The notes beneath the pieces were generated by a model. That model did not search any database and was not told the origin of the DNA. It worked only from the letters and a program-made list of their open reading frames with translations. The position numbers and the translations under genes are program-made. From Clavibacter phaseoli (lineage in GTDB: Bacteria > Actinomycetota > Actinomycetes > Actinomycetales > Microbacteriaceae), in the NCBI RefSeq assembly GCF_021922925.1, contig NZ_CP040786.1, positions 992,001 through 1,056,000 of the forward strand: 64,000 bases of DNA, read 5' to 3'. Shown here in pieces: positions 8,316 through 17,164 of the stretch. Within the stretch, counting starts at the first letter, position 1, and every line of letters begins with the position of its first letter.

Positions 8316-9080
8316 TCAGAGTCCCTTCGGGCGGGCGACGTGCTCGACGACGCGGCCGAGCCAGTCGATGGCGAGCGCGAGGAGCGCGATGAGCAGGGCC
8401 CCGGAGACGAGCACGGGGTAGAGGTAGAGGTTCACGCCGGTGGTGATGAGGATCCCCAGGCCGCCGCCGTTGACGAAGGCCGCGAGCGCCGCGGTGCCGA
8501 CGAGGAGCACGAGCGCGGTCCGGATCCCGGCGAGCATCACGGGCACGGCGAGCGGCAGCTCGATCCGGAAGAGCACGGACGCGCGGCTCATGCCCATGCC
8601 GCGGCCGGCCTCGACGAGGCGCTCGTCGACGCCGCGGATGCCGAGGATCGTGTTGCCGAGCACGGGAAGGGCCGCGTAGACGACCAGCGCGACGAAGCTC
8701 GCGACGAAGCCGTTCGGCACGAGCATCGCCAGGAGAACCACCAGGCCGATCGCCGGGGCGGCCGTGCCGAAGTTCGCGACCGCGAGCACCGCCGGGGAGA
8801 ATCGCCGCAGCCGGCCACGCGTCATCAGGATGCCGAGCGGGATGGCGATCACGAGCACGATCGCCGCGGCCGAGAAGGTGAGCGCGAGGTGCTCGAGCGT
8901 CGACCTCCCGAGGGCCGCGGGCTCCAGCGTCGTGCGCTCCACCGCGGTCAGCGGCGCCACCGCCAGCCAGACCAGGTACGCCGCGAGGACCGCGGCGATC
9001 GCGACCGGCTGGGCGACGAGGCCGCGCCAGCCGTGGGCGCCGCCGACGGCGTCGGCGCGGACGTCGGTCGCGGCGCTCAT
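8316..9080 (-). CDS. Osmoprotectant ABC transporter permease (OpuCB/OpuCD-like)
   Basis: 254 residues with about six membrane spans and the binding-protein-dependent permease signature (VDERLVEAGRGMGMSRASVLFRIELPLAVPVML, the EAA loop that contacts the ATPase). Its ATG overlaps the stop of the ATPase gene as ATGA. One of two permease subunits in the operon; the other is at 10365-11006. Length and spans fit the OpuCB/OpuCD families. Confidence 0.92.
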   Translation of the reverse strand: MSAATDVRADAVGGAHGWRGLVAQPVAIAAVLAAYLVWLAVAPLTAVERTTLEPAALGRSTLEHLALTFSAAAIVLVIAIPLGILMTRGRLRRFSPAVLAVANFGTAAPAIGLVVLLAMLVPNGFVASFVALVVYAALPVLGNTILGIRGVDERLVEAGRGMGMSRASVLFRIELPLAVPVMLAGIRTALVLLVGTAALAAFVNGGGLGILITTGVNLYLYPVLVSGALLIALLALAIDWLGRVVEHVARPKGL

Positions 9081-10372
9081 CCGGCCTGCCCGTCGCGCGC
9101 GGCGGGCGACGCGTCGGCCGCGGCCTGCTCGGCCCGCGCGGCGTCGGCGCCCACGGTGCCGATCGTGCCGGTGTTCGTGCCGACGGGCGCGCCGTCGACG
9201 CCGCCCGCCGCCTGGGCCCGGACGCGCGTGATCGCGTCCATGACGGTCTCGACGTCGATCACGCCGAGGAACGCCCCGCCGCGACCCGTGACGAGCGCGG
9301 CGCCCGCGCTGGAGACGAGCATGGTGTCGAGCGCGTCGTTGAGGGTCGCGCGGTTGCCGATGACCGGCAGCCGCGGCTCGGGGACGGCGCCCACGACGTC
9401 GAGCCGGCCGAGCTGGCGGCGCGAGGGCCACTGGAGCGGGCGGTCCCGGGCGTCGACGACGACCGCGTGCTGGTGGCCGACCTCGTCCATCCGGGCGAGC
9501 ACGTCGCGCGCGGCGTCGCCGGGGTGCGCGACGACGGCGTCCGCGAGCGGCACCTCGTCCACGCGGCGGAGCGTGAGCTGCTTGAGGCCCGCGCCCGAGC
9601 CGATGAACTCCTCGACGAACGCGTCGGCGGGCTCGGCGAGGATCCGCTCCGGGGTGTCGTACTGCACGATGCGGGCGCCCTCGGCGAAGACGACGATCCA
9701 GTCGCCGAGCTTCACGGCCTCGTCGAAGTCGTGCGTGACGATGACGATGGTCTTCTGCAGCTCGGCCTGGATGCGGATCAGCTCGTCCTGGAGGCGCTGC
9801 CGGGTGATCGGGTCCACCGCGCCGAACGGCTCGTCCATGAGCAGCACGGGCGGGTCCGCGGCCAGCGCTCGGGCGACGCCGACGCGCTGCTGCTGGCCGC
9901 CGGAGAGCTCCTTCGGGTAGCGGTCGCGGTACTGCTCGGGGTCGAGCGAGACCAGCTCGAGCAGCTCGTCGACACGGGCGCGGATGCGGGCGGCGTCCCA
10001 GCCGAGCATCTTCGGCACCACGGCGATGTTCGCGGCCACGGTCATGTGCGGGAAGAGCCCGCCGGCCTGGATCACGTAGCCGATGCGGCGCCGCAGCTCG
10101 TCGCCGTCGATGCCCGTCACGTCCTCGTCGCCGAGGACGACGCGGCCCTCGGTGGGCTCGATGAGCCGGTTGATCATCTTCAGCGTCGTGGTCTTGCCGC
10201 AGCCGGAGGGGCCGACGAGCATGACGATCTTGCCGGCGGGGATCTCCAGCGTGATGCCGTCGACGGCGGGCGTCGCCTGTCCCGGGTAGCGCTTGGTGAC
10301 GCCGTCCAGCAGGATCGAGCGGCCGCTGACCTCGGGGGAGGCGGGGGCGGTGGGGGTGGTGGTCTCAGACAC
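9077..10372 (-). CDS. Osmoprotectant ABC transporter ATP-binding protein with CBS domains (OpuCA/ProV-like)
   Basis: 431 residues. The nucleotide-binding domain holds Walker A GPSGCGKTT, Q-loop YVIQAGGLFPH, signature LSGGQQQR, Walker B LLMDEPFGAVD and the switch His in VTHD. After it come two CBS-like units (about 275-390), as in OpuCA, where they sense ionic strength, then a low-complexity Ala/Gly tail of about 40 residues. The GTG start lies 8 nt inside the 3' end of the upstream permease gene. It energises uptake of glycine betaine or related solutes. Confidence 0.93.
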   Translation of the reverse strand: MSETTTPTAPASPEVSGRSILLDGVTKRYPGQATPAVDGITLEIPAGKIVMLVGPSGCGKTTTLKMINRLIEPTEGRVVLGDEDVTGIDGDELRRRIGYVIQAGGLFPHMTVAANIAVVPKMLGWDAARIRARVDELLELVSLDPEQYRDRYPKELSGGQQQRVGVARALAADPPVLLMDEPFGAVDPITRQRLQDELIRIQAELQKTIVIVTHDFDEAVKLGDWIVVFAEGARIVQYDTPERILAEPADAFVEEFIGSGAGLKQLTLRRVDEVPLADAVVAHPGDAARDVLARMDEVGHQHAVVVDARDRPLQWPSRRQLGRLDVVGAVPEPRLPVIGNRATLNDALDTMLVSSAGAALVTGRGGAFLGVIDVETVMDAITRVRAQAAGGVDGAPVGTNTGTIGTVGADAARAEQAAADASPAARDGQAG

Positions 10373-11006
10373 GGATGCCTCTCGGGGTGGTGAGCCGGCC
10401 GATGCCGACGAGGACGAGGTCGAGCAGGAGGGCGAGCAGGACGACGCCGATGACGCCCGTGAGGACGGACTCGGTCGCGTTCGCCCCGCCGAGGCGGGAG
10501 AGCCCGGAGAAGATGAAGCCGCCGAGCCCGGGGCCGAGCACGTAGGCGGCGACCGCGGCGATGCCCATGACCATCTGCGCGGACACGCGGATGCCGCCGA
10601 GGATCACGGGCCAGGCCAGCGGCAGCTCGACGCGCAGCAGCGTGCGGACGCGGCCCATGCCGATCCCGCGCGCGGACTCCACGATTGCGGGGTCGATCCC
10701 CGTGAGGCCCACCACCGCGTTCCGCAGGATGGGCAGGACGGCGAAGAACGTGACGACCGCGACGGCCGGCGCGACGCCGAACCCGAGCGGCGCGATGAGC
10801 AGCCCCACGAGCGCGAACGCGGGCAGCGTCAGCCCGATCGCCGAGACGCTGTTGGCCAGCGAGCTGAGCGGGCGGCTGCGGTAGACGAGCGCCGCGATCC
10901 CCACGGCGATCACGGTCGCGAGCACGAGGCACTGCACCACGAGGCTGAGGTGCTGCCACGCGGAGAACGCGATCTGGTCGGCGCGGGAGGACAGGAAGTC
11001 CCACAT
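10365..11006 (-). CDS. Osmoprotectant ABC transporter permease (OpuCB-like), first gene of operon
   Basis: 213 residues and about five to six membrane spans, with the EAA-loop IDPAIVESARGIGMGRVRTLLRVELPLAWPVIL. First gene of the four-gene transporter unit running leftwards to 7306. The ATG has a GAGGAG Shine-Dalgarno 6 nt upstream (CCTGAGGAGACCGAC). A TAGGGT -10 candidate lies about 50 nt upstream. Confidence 0.92.
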   Translation of the reverse strand: MWDFLSSRADQIAFSAWQHLSLVVQCLVLATVIAVGIAALVYRSRPLSSLANSVSAIGLTLPAFALVGLLIAPLGFGVAPAVAVVTFFAVLPILRNAVVGLTGIDPAIVESARGIGMGRVRTLLRVELPLAWPVILGGIRVSAQMVMGIAAVAAYVLGPGLGGFIFSGLSRLGGANATESVLTGVIGVVLLALLLDLVLVGIGRLTTPRGIRV

Positions 11007-11058
11007 GTCGGTCTCCTCAGGATGTGTCGGTCACCGGGAGGGGCATCGGCGGTGGCCC

Positions 11059-11064
11059 ACCCTA
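11059..11064 (-). promoter_or_regulatory. -10 box candidate (TAGGGT) of the osmoprotectant operon
   Basis: On the minus strand TAGGGT lies 52 nt before the permease ATG, leaving a leader that holds the Shine-Dalgarno. The rest of 11007-11256 is a divergent promoter region; for the rightward J-domain gene a TACGCT hexamer at 11206-11211 is the best -10 candidate. Confidence 0.4.
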
Positions 11065-11256
11065 CGCAGGCCGCGCGCAGGCGCGAAGTTCGCCGTGGCC
11101 GCCCCTCCGCTGCTATCACGCGCGCGCCGCGGGCGGGCGCGCGCGCTGTCGTGCGGTGCGGATCCGCGGCGACGCGCGCTCGGGCGTCGTCCAGGCGCGC
11201 TCGCCTACGCTCGTGATCCTGGGAGCCGCCCGACCGGTTCCCGCGAGGAGCCACCG

Positions 11257-12597
11257 ATGCCCGTCCCGTCGCGCGACGCCGACGCGTACGCCGTGCTCGG
11301 CGTCGAGCCGTCCGCGTCGCAGGACGAGATCCGCCGGGCCTACCGCCGCCGCGTGCGCGACGCCCACCCCGACATGGGCGGCAGCGCCGACGCGTTCCAG
11401 GCCGTGCGCGACGCCTTCGAGGCCGTCGGCGATCCCGAGAGCCGCGCCCGCTACGAGCGCACGCTGCGCGAGGCGCCGGCGCCCGAGGAGCCCGTCGGCC
11501 GCGCCCACCCCGCCTCCCCGGGCTCCACCTCGGCGGGCGAGGCGTGGGATCCCGCCTCCCGCCGCGGCCGTCCCGGCGCACCCCGGGCGCGTCCGGCCGC
11601 GCGCACCCGCAGCTTCGGCCACCCCGGCGGCTTCGCCCGCCTCCGCTACCTGTCCCTGGTGCGCGAGTGGCTGGCGGATCCCGCGGAGCCCTCCGTGCCC
11701 GCCGCTCCCGTCCCGCCGCGCGGCGGCACCGCGCTGTCGGACCGGCCGGAGCCCTACGTCCGTCGTGCGCGCGCGATCGCGCCGCCCGTGCTCGGCGTCC
11801 TGCTGGCCCTCATCCTGCTCGTCTCCGGTCTCGGCGCGATCGCCGCCGTGGTCGGCCTCGTCGTGGGCGCGGCCGCGGGCCTCGTCGCCGCGGGGCCGAT
11901 CGGACGCGCCGGGTTCCGCGCCGAGGAGCCGCGTCGCCGGGCGGCCGAGCGGCTGCAGGAGGAGGTGCTCGCGCACGAGCGCGCCCTCCGCGCCTACCCG
12001 GACCTCATGGCCGCGTACAGCGCGCGCCTCGCCCGCCTCGAGGGGCTGCGTCGGCGCTTCGAGGCCGACGCCTACGCGCCCGACCTCGTCGCCGAGGTGC
12101 CCGCGTCGGCCTCCGCGGCGCTCCGGGCGGCCGTCGCCCAGGAGGAGACCGCGCGCGAGCTCATGGAGCTCGGTCCGTCGTACGCGTTCTGGAACGGCGT
12201 GGCCGTGCCGCGCTCGGGCGACGCGATCGACCACCTCGTGCTCGGCCCCCAGGGTCTCGTCGCGGTCGAGTCGGTGCCCGCGGGAGCCGCCGCCGCCACC
12301 GATCCGTCCGCGCGCGACGCCGCGCTGCGGAGCCTCGACGGCCGCGCCCGCGCGCTCGCCCGCGAGATGGAGGTGCCCGTCGTCGGCCTCGTGCTCTCGC
12401 TGCCGTCCGGCGTGCTCGGCGCCGCGCCCGTCGTCCTGCACGCGGCCGACGACCCGCACGCGCTGCCGGCCTACGCGGTCGCCCGCACGCTCCTCGCCGA
12501 CCACGTGGCCGCCGGCCTGCCGGGCCTCCACGCGATGGACCCGGAGCGCCTGCTCGCGGTCCGGACCCGCCTGGTGCTCGACGCGCGCTTCGTCTGA
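11257..12597 (+). CDS. J-domain membrane protein with a C-terminal NERD-like segment
   Basis: 446 residues. Residues 8-70 are a DnaJ J-domain with the invariant HPD at 37-39 (AHPDMGG) and AFEAVGDPESRARYE. A Pro/Ala/Arg-rich linker follows, then a double hydrophobic hairpin (about 170-215), then a charged coiled-coil-like helix and a soluble C-terminal region. That region contains AFWNGVAVPRSGDAIDHLVLGPQGLVAVES, which resembles the start of nuclease-related (NERD) domains. The J-domain implies a DnaK partner at the membrane; the C-terminal assignment is weak. The ATG has GAGGAG upstream. Confidence 0.8.
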   Translation: MPVPSRDADAYAVLGVEPSASQDEIRRAYRRRVRDAHPDMGGSADAFQAVRDAFEAVGDPESRARYERTLREAPAPEEPVGRAHPASPGSTSAGEAWDPASRRGRPGAPRARPAARTRSFGHPGGFARLRYLSLVREWLADPAEPSVPAAPVPPRGGTALSDRPEPYVRRARAIAPPVLGVLLALILLVSGLGAIAAVVGLVVGAAAGLVAAGPIGRAGFRAEEPRRRAAERLQEEVLAHERALRAYPDLMAAYSARLARLEGLRRRFEADAYAPDLVAEVPASASAALRAAVAQEETARELMELGPSYAFWNGVAVPRSGDAIDHLVLGPQGLVAVESVPAGAAAATDPSARDAALRSLDGRARALAREMEVPVVGLVLSLPSGVLGAAPVVLHAADDPHALPAYAVARTLLADHVAAGLPGLHAMDPERLLAVRTRLVLDARFV

Positions 12598-12635
12598 GCC
12601 GGGGATCCCGGCCGCGGGCCGCGGCGGCTCCCGGG

Positions 12636-13601
12636 TCAGCGGGGGAGGGGCACGTCCAGCTCGCCCGCGCGCACCATCCACTCGACCGCCTCGCGGGCGG
12701 CCTCCTCGCTCGTGAAGCGCGGCGCGTAGCCGAGGACGTCGCGGGCCTTGTCGATGCTCGCGACGTGGCTGCGGACGAGGTGCTGCCAGCTGGCGTCGGC
12801 GTGATCCGGCTCGGTGCGGGCTCGGAACCCGTCCCAGTCGAGGTGCTCCAGCTCCGGCTCGCGGCCGAACCAGGCGGCGGCCGCCCGGGCGAACCCGCGG
12901 ACGGAGAGGGCGCGCTCGGACACGGCGTGGAAGCTCTCGCCGACGCTGGTCTCGCGGTTCGCGATCGCGAGCTGCACGACCTGGGCGACGTCGTCGGCGT
13001 GCACGTGGTGCATGGTCTCGCTGCCGGATCCCGGCACGGCGAGCGCGCCGCCGGTCGCGAGCGCGGTCCACACGGCGGGGTCCAGGTTGCCGACCGGGGT
13101 GATCACGGGCCAGCCGCCCCCGCTGATGTGGCCCGGGTGCACCACCGTGCACGGCACGCCGCCCGACCGCGACTCGGCGATCAGGTAGCGCTCGATCTCG
13201 GCCTTCTGCACGCCGTAGTCGCCGAACGGCTCCTTCGGGTCGTCCTCGCGCAGCGGCAGCGACGTGCTGAGGCCGTGGGTCCAGATGCTGCCGATGTGCA
13301 CGAGGTGCCGCACGCGGCCGCGCAGCCCCTCGACGAGGTGGCGCGCGGACCCCGGCGTGAAGCAGACCAGGTCGACGACGACCTCGGGTGCCAGGGCCGC
13401 GATCCGGTCGGCGAAGGTGCCGGCCGCGTCCTCGGCGTCGCGGTCGACGCGGACGCGCTCGACGCGGTCCCAGAGCGGCGACTCCCGGTAGGGCTCGCGC
13501 GTGCCGCGGCTGACGGCGACGACGTCGTGCCCGGATTCGACGAGGCGGGGGACGAGGAAGGTCCCGATGTGGCCGGTGGCTCCGATGACGACGACGCGCA
13601 T
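12636..13601 (-). CDS. NAD-dependent epimerase/dehydratase family protein
   Basis: 321 residues, extended SDR fold. The Rossmann motif is GATGHIG at residues 8-14 and the catalytic Tyr-Lys pair is in DYGVQKAE (YxxxK). A substrate-side segment HPGHISGGGWP follows. The ATG lies 6 nt after a TAGGGT -10 box with no Shine-Dalgarno. It is convergent with the J-domain gene. The sugar-nucleotide or other substrate is not identifiable. Confidence 0.85.
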   Translation of the reverse strand: MRVVVIGATGHIGTFLVPRLVESGHDVVAVSRGTREPYRESPLWDRVERVRVDRDAEDAAGTFADRIAALAPEVVVDLVCFTPGSARHLVEGLRGRVRHLVHIGSIWTHGLSTSLPLREDDPKEPFGDYGVQKAEIERYLIAESRSGGVPCTVVHPGHISGGGWPVITPVGNLDPAVWTALATGGALAVPGSGSETMHHVHADDVAQVVQLAIANRETSVGESFHAVSERALSVRGFARAAAAWFGREPELEHLDWDGFRARTEPDHADASWQHLVRSHVASIDKARDVLGYAPRFTSEEAAREAVEWMVRAGELDVPLPR

Positions 13602-13607
13602 CCCGTC

Positions 13608-13613
13608 ACCCTA
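13608..13613 (-). promoter_or_regulatory. -10 box TAGGGT, leaderless-type promoter
   Basis: Ends 6 nt before the epimerase ATG on the minus strand; no ribosome-binding site lies between. Confidence 0.5.
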
Positions 13614-13645
13614 GCGCCGCGCCGGACGCCCACCCCGCCCGTGGA

Positions 13646-14662
13646 TCAGATCCAGCCGCGCTTCCGGAACGCCGCGTAGAGGCAGACGCCCATCAGGACC
13701 ATGAGGCCGAGCGCGAGCGGGTACCCGTAGGTCCACTGGAGCTCCGGCATGTTCACGAAGTTCATGCCGTAGATCGTGCCGACCAGCGTGGGCGCGAAGA
13801 GGATCGCGGCCCAGGAGGAGATCCGCTTGACCTGGTCGTTCTGGGCGAGGCTCGTCTCGGTGAGCTTCTTCATCTCGTCGTTCTGGCGCTGGCCGACGAG
13901 CGTCGTGTGCACGGTGAGCGCGTTCTGCAGCAGCGTGCGGAAGGCGTCCGCGCGCTCGGCGACGCGGATGACGTGGTCATGCACGTCGCGGAAGCCGCGG
14001 CGGAGCTCGAGGTCCACCTCGTGCTCCTCGGCCCGCTGCCGCAGGTCGTCGAGCATCGCGCCGAGGGGAGCCGTGGCCCGCTGGAACGCCGTGACCTCGC
14101 GCATCAGCGCGTAGATGCGGCGGGACACGTCCGGGTCGGCGCCGAAGATCTGGTCCTCGATCTCGTCGACGTCGTCCTCGAGGCCCGTCGCGACGGGGCC
14201 GTACTCGTCGACGACCTGGTCGAGGATCGCGTACAGGACGGCGCGCGGTCCGAGGGCGAGGAGCTCGCGGTCCTCCTCGAGCCGGTGGCGGACGGCGGCG
14301 AGGTCGGGCGACTCCGCGTGGCGGATGGTGACCACGAAGTCGGGCCCGACGAAGACGTGCAGCTCGCCGAACTCCACGCGCTCGTCGTCGTCGAGGTAGC
14401 GCGCGGGGCGCAGGACGACGAACCAGGTGTCGCCGTAGCGCTCCATCTTCGAGCGCTGGTGCCCGCTGAGCGCGTCCTCGACGGCGAGCGGGTGCAGGCC
14501 GAACTCGTCGGCGACGCGGTGCAGCTCCTCGGGCTCCGGCCGGTACAGGCCGATCCACGCGAGGCCCCGGCGCTCCCGCATCACCTCGAACGTCTCGTCG
14601 AGGCTCTCCGGATCCGCGGTGCGGACCCCCTGGACGTACACGGCGCTGTCGACGACGGTCAT
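13646..14662 (-). CDS. corA: CorA-family magnesium/cobalt channel
   Basis: 338 residues, a pentameric divalent-cation channel of the plasma membrane. The cytosolic funnel domain fills residues 1-270, including a long helix rich in Glu/Asp/Arg. Two membrane helices follow at the C-terminus with the pore signature YGMNFVNMPEL between them and a short basic tail (FRKRGWI). ATG at 14662 is preceded by AGAAGAGA. The frame stays open further upstream, but that part lies in the tRNA-terminator region and is not coding. Confidence 0.92.
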   Translation of the reverse strand: MTVVDSAVYVQGVRTADPESLDETFEVMRERRGLAWIGLYRPEPEELHRVADEFGLHPLAVEDALSGHQRSKMERYGDTWFVVLRPARYLDDDERVEFGELHVFVGPDFVVTIRHAESPDLAAVRHRLEEDRELLALGPRAVLYAILDQVVDEYGPVATGLEDDVDEIEDQIFGADPDVSRRIYALMREVTAFQRATAPLGAMLDDLRQRAEEHEVDLELRRGFRDVHDHVIRVAERADAFRTLLQNALTVHTTLVGQRQNDEMKKLTETSLAQNDQVKRISSWAAILFAPTLVGTIYGMNFVNMPELQWTYGYPLALGLMVLMGVCLYAAFRKRGWI

Positions 14663-14748
14663 CGGATCTCTTCTCTCGGGTCGGGACCCGCGCGCGGGCC
14701 GAGAGCGACTGTATCCGGGCGCGCCGCGAGAGGGGCCGGGAACGAGGA

Positions 14749-14784
14749 AGAGCCGGCCGGATCCTCGTGGATCCGACCGGCTCT
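14749..14784 (-). terminator. Intrinsic terminator of tRNA-Leu
   Basis: Arms AGAGCCGG-c-CGGATCC and GGATCCG-a-CCGGCTCT pair over 15 bp with one mismatch and a TCGT loop. It begins 7 nt beyond the tRNA 3' end and is followed on the minus strand by a mildly T-rich CTTCCTCGTTCC. Confidence 0.75.
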
Positions 14785-14790
14785 CGTGTG

Positions 14791-14876
14791 TGTCCGAAGG
14801 GGGACTTGAACCCCCACGCCCTAATACGGGCACTAGCACCTCAAGCTAGCGCGTCTACCAATTCCGCCATCCGGAC
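14791..14876 (-). tRNA. tRNA-Leu (anticodon GAG)
   Basis: 86 nt cloverleaf. Acceptor arms GTCCGGA and TTCGGAC pair with one G-U, and the discriminator is A. The anticodon stem CTAGC/GCTAG encloses the loop TTGAGGT, giving anticodon GAG, which reads CUC/CUU. A long class II variable arm (TGCCCGTATTAGGGCG) and a T-arm GGGGG-TTCAAGT-CCCCC complete it. CCA is not encoded. The size and variable arm fit leucine. Confidence 0.95.
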
Positions 14877-14978
14877 AGGATGTGCGGCCCGCCGTCTCCG
14901 GCTGCCGAGAGACGACATTAGCACGGCCCGGGAGGCTCTCCGACCACCCCGCGGCAGGACGCCCGCGTCCGGCCTCGA

Positions 14979-14984
14979 TAGCGT
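14979..14984 (+). promoter_or_regulatory. -10 box TAGCGT, leaderless-type promoter
   Basis: Ends 6 nt before the M20 gene ATG, with no Shine-Dalgarno in the gap (GGACCC). Confidence 0.5.
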
Positions 14985-14990
14985 GGACCC

Positions 14991-16301
14991 ATGACCGACA
15001 CGCTCCCCGACGACCTCGACGCCACCGCCCGGATCGCCCGCGACCTCATCCGGTTCGACACGACCAACCACGGCGAGGGCCGCTCGGAGGGGGAGACGGA
15101 GGCCGCGCAGTACGTCGAGCAGCACCTGAAGGACCTGGGCCTCACGCCCGAGCTCATCGACGCCGCGCCCGGCCGCACGAGCGTCCTCGCGCGCATCCCC
15201 GGGCGCAACCGCGACAAGCCCGCGCTCGTCGTCCACGGCCACCTCGACGTGGTCCCCGCCGATCCCGCGAACTGGACCGTCGACCCGTTCGGCGGCGTCA
15301 TCAAGGACGGCATGCTCTGGGGCCGCGGCGCCGTGGACATGAAGAACATGGACGCGATGATGATCACGGCGCTGCAGGAGATCATCACCTCCGGCCGCGC
15401 GCCCGAGCGCGACCTGATCATGGGCTTCTTCTCCGACGAGGAGGCGGGCGGCGTGCTCGGCTCCGCGTACGTGGTCGAGAACCGCCCCGAGTGGTTCGAG
15501 GGCGCGACCGAGGCGATCAGCGAGGTCGGCGGCTACTCCATCGACCTCGCCGGGAAGCGCGCCTACCTGCTGCAGACGGGCGAGAAGGCCCTCATCTGGA
15601 TCCGCCTGGTCGCCACCGGCACCGCCGGCCACGGCTCGCAGGTCAACCGCGACAACGCCGTCACCCGGCTCGCGGGCGCGGTGGCCCGGATCGGCATGGA
15701 GGAGTGGCCCGTCCACCTCACCGACACGACGCGCCAGCTGCTCGACGAGATCGCCCGCATCGTCGGGGCCGACCCGAAGCAGGTGACGCCCGACGACCTC
15801 GCGATCGCCACGGGCACGGCGTCCAAGTTCATCGCCGCGACGCTGCGCACCACGACCAACCCCACGCTCCTGCACGCGGGCTACAAGCACAACGTGATCC
15901 CCGACACGGCGGAGGCGCTCATCGACATCCGCGTCCTCCCGGGCGAGGAGGACGAGGTGCTCGCGCGCGTCGCCGAGCTCGCCGGCGAGGGCGTCGAGGT
16001 GCGCATCGTGCACCAGGACGTCGGCCTCGAGAACCCCTTCCAGGGACCGCTCGTCGACGCCATGGTCGCGACCCTCGGCACGCACGACCCCGAGGCCGAG
16101 GTGCTGCCCTACATGCTCTCCGGGGGCACCGACAACAAGGCGCTCAGCCTCCTCGGGATCACCGGCTACGGCTTCGCGCCGCTCAAGCTCCCGGCGTCCA
16201 TGGACTTCCCGTCGATGTTCCACGGCGTCGACGAGCGGGTCCCGCTCGACGCACTAGTCTTCGGGAGGCAGGTCCTCCGCGACCTCCTCCTCGACTACTA
16301 G
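14991..16301 (+). CDS. M20/M25/M40 family metallo-hydrolase (peptidase/deacylase)
   Basis: 436 residues of the M20 di-zinc amidohydrolase family. The first metal-binding block is VVHGHLDVVPAD at about residue 80, the second WGRGAVDMKNMD, and the catalytic Glu region is FFSDEEAGG. A dimerisation/lid domain follows (about 190-300), and a C-terminal metal His is in MFHGVDERVP. Related actinobacterial proteins are often named dipeptidase or DapE2, but the substrate is not established. The gene heads a conserved run with UppP and MshC; 42 nt separate it from the next start. Confidence 0.9.
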   Translation: MTDTLPDDLDATARIARDLIRFDTTNHGEGRSEGETEAAQYVEQHLKDLGLTPELIDAAPGRTSVLARIPGRNRDKPALVVHGHLDVVPADPANWTVDPFGGVIKDGMLWGRGAVDMKNMDAMMITALQEIITSGRAPERDLIMGFFSDEEAGGVLGSAYVVENRPEWFEGATEAISEVGGYSIDLAGKRAYLLQTGEKALIWIRLVATGTAGHGSQVNRDNAVTRLAGAVARIGMEEWPVHLTDTTRQLLDEIARIVGADPKQVTPDDLAIATGTASKFIAATLRTTTNPTLLHAGYKHNVIPDTAEALIDIRVLPGEEDEVLARVAELAGEGVEVRIVHQDVGLENPFQGPLVDAMVATLGTHDPEAEVLPYMLSGGTDNKALSLLGITGYGFAPLKLPASMDFPSMFHGVDERVPLDALVFGRQVLRDLLLDY

Positions 16302-16343
16302 AACCGAGCCCCAGGTGGGCCACCCGACACTTGGAGCGCACGC

Positions 16344-17162
16344 TTGAGCTATCTCGAGGCGATCATCCTGGGCCTCGTCCAGGGCCTGACCGAGTTCCTG
16401 CCCATCTCCTCGAGCGCGCACCTCCGCATCGCGGGGCTGTTCATGGGCGGCGACCCGGGGGCGACCTTCACCGCCATCACGCAGCTCGGCACCGAGCTCG
16501 CGGTCGTGGTGTTCTTCCGCCGGCGCATCGGGAAGGTCCTCTCGGCCTGGTTCCGGTCCCTGCGCGGCGGCATGCCGAAGGGCGACCCGGACGTGCGCAT
16601 GGGCTGGCTCGTGATCATCGGCACGATCCCGATCGGCATCGCCGGGTACCTCTTCCAGGACACCATCCGCTCCACGTTCCGCTCGCTCTGGATCGTCGCG
16701 ATCGTGCTCATCGTCTTCGGCATCCTGCTCGGCCTCGCCGACCGCTACAGCCGCAGCGACCGCCTCGAGAGGGACATGACGTACGGGCACGGCGTGAGCA
16801 TCGGCATCGCGCAGGCGCTCGCCCTGGTCCCCGGCGTCTCCCGTTCGGGCGCCACGACCACCGCGGCGCGCGCGTTCGGCTACTCCCGGCCGGTCGCCGC
16901 CGAGTACTCGTTCCTCCTCGCCGTGCCCGCCGTCTTCGGCAGCGGCCTGTACGAGCTCGTGAAGAGCTTCGACGAGACCGGCCAGGCCGGCGCCGGGCAG
17001 ACGGCGGTCGCGACGCTCATCGCCTTCGTCGTCGGCCTCGCCGTCATCGCGGGCCTCATGCGGTACATCTCCACCCGCACCTTCATGCCCTTCGTGGTCT
17101 ACCGCGTCGCCCTCGGCGTCGTGCTCCTGGTGCTGCTCGGCACCGGCGCGATCGCGGCCTGA
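16344..17162 (+). CDS. uppP: Undecaprenyl-diphosphatase (UppP/BacA)
   Basis: 272 residues, integral membrane phosphatase that recycles undecaprenyl pyrophosphate to the lipid carrier of cell-wall synthesis; also linked to bacitracin resistance. Family motifs are EFLPISSSAHLRI near the N-terminus (catalytic Glu) and PGVSRSGATT with the active-site Ser/Arg. About seven to eight membrane helices. The start is TTG at 16344, supported by GGAG 8 nt upstream and by the family N-terminus (MSYLEAIILGLVQGLTEF). Co-directional with MshC, 2 nt apart. Confidence 0.95.
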   Translation: MSYLEAIILGLVQGLTEFLPISSSAHLRIAGLFMGGDPGATFTAITQLGTELAVVVFFRRRIGKVLSAWFRSLRGGMPKGDPDVRMGWLVIIGTIPIGIAGYLFQDTIRSTFRSLWIVAIVLIVFGILLGLADRYSRSDRLERDMTYGHGVSIGIAQALALVPGVSRSGATTTAARAFGYSRPVAAEYSFLLAVPAVFGSGLYELVKSFDETGQAGAGQTAVATLIAFVVGLAVIAGLMRYISTRTFMPFVVYRVALGVVLLVLLGTGAIAA

Positions 17163-17164
17163 TC

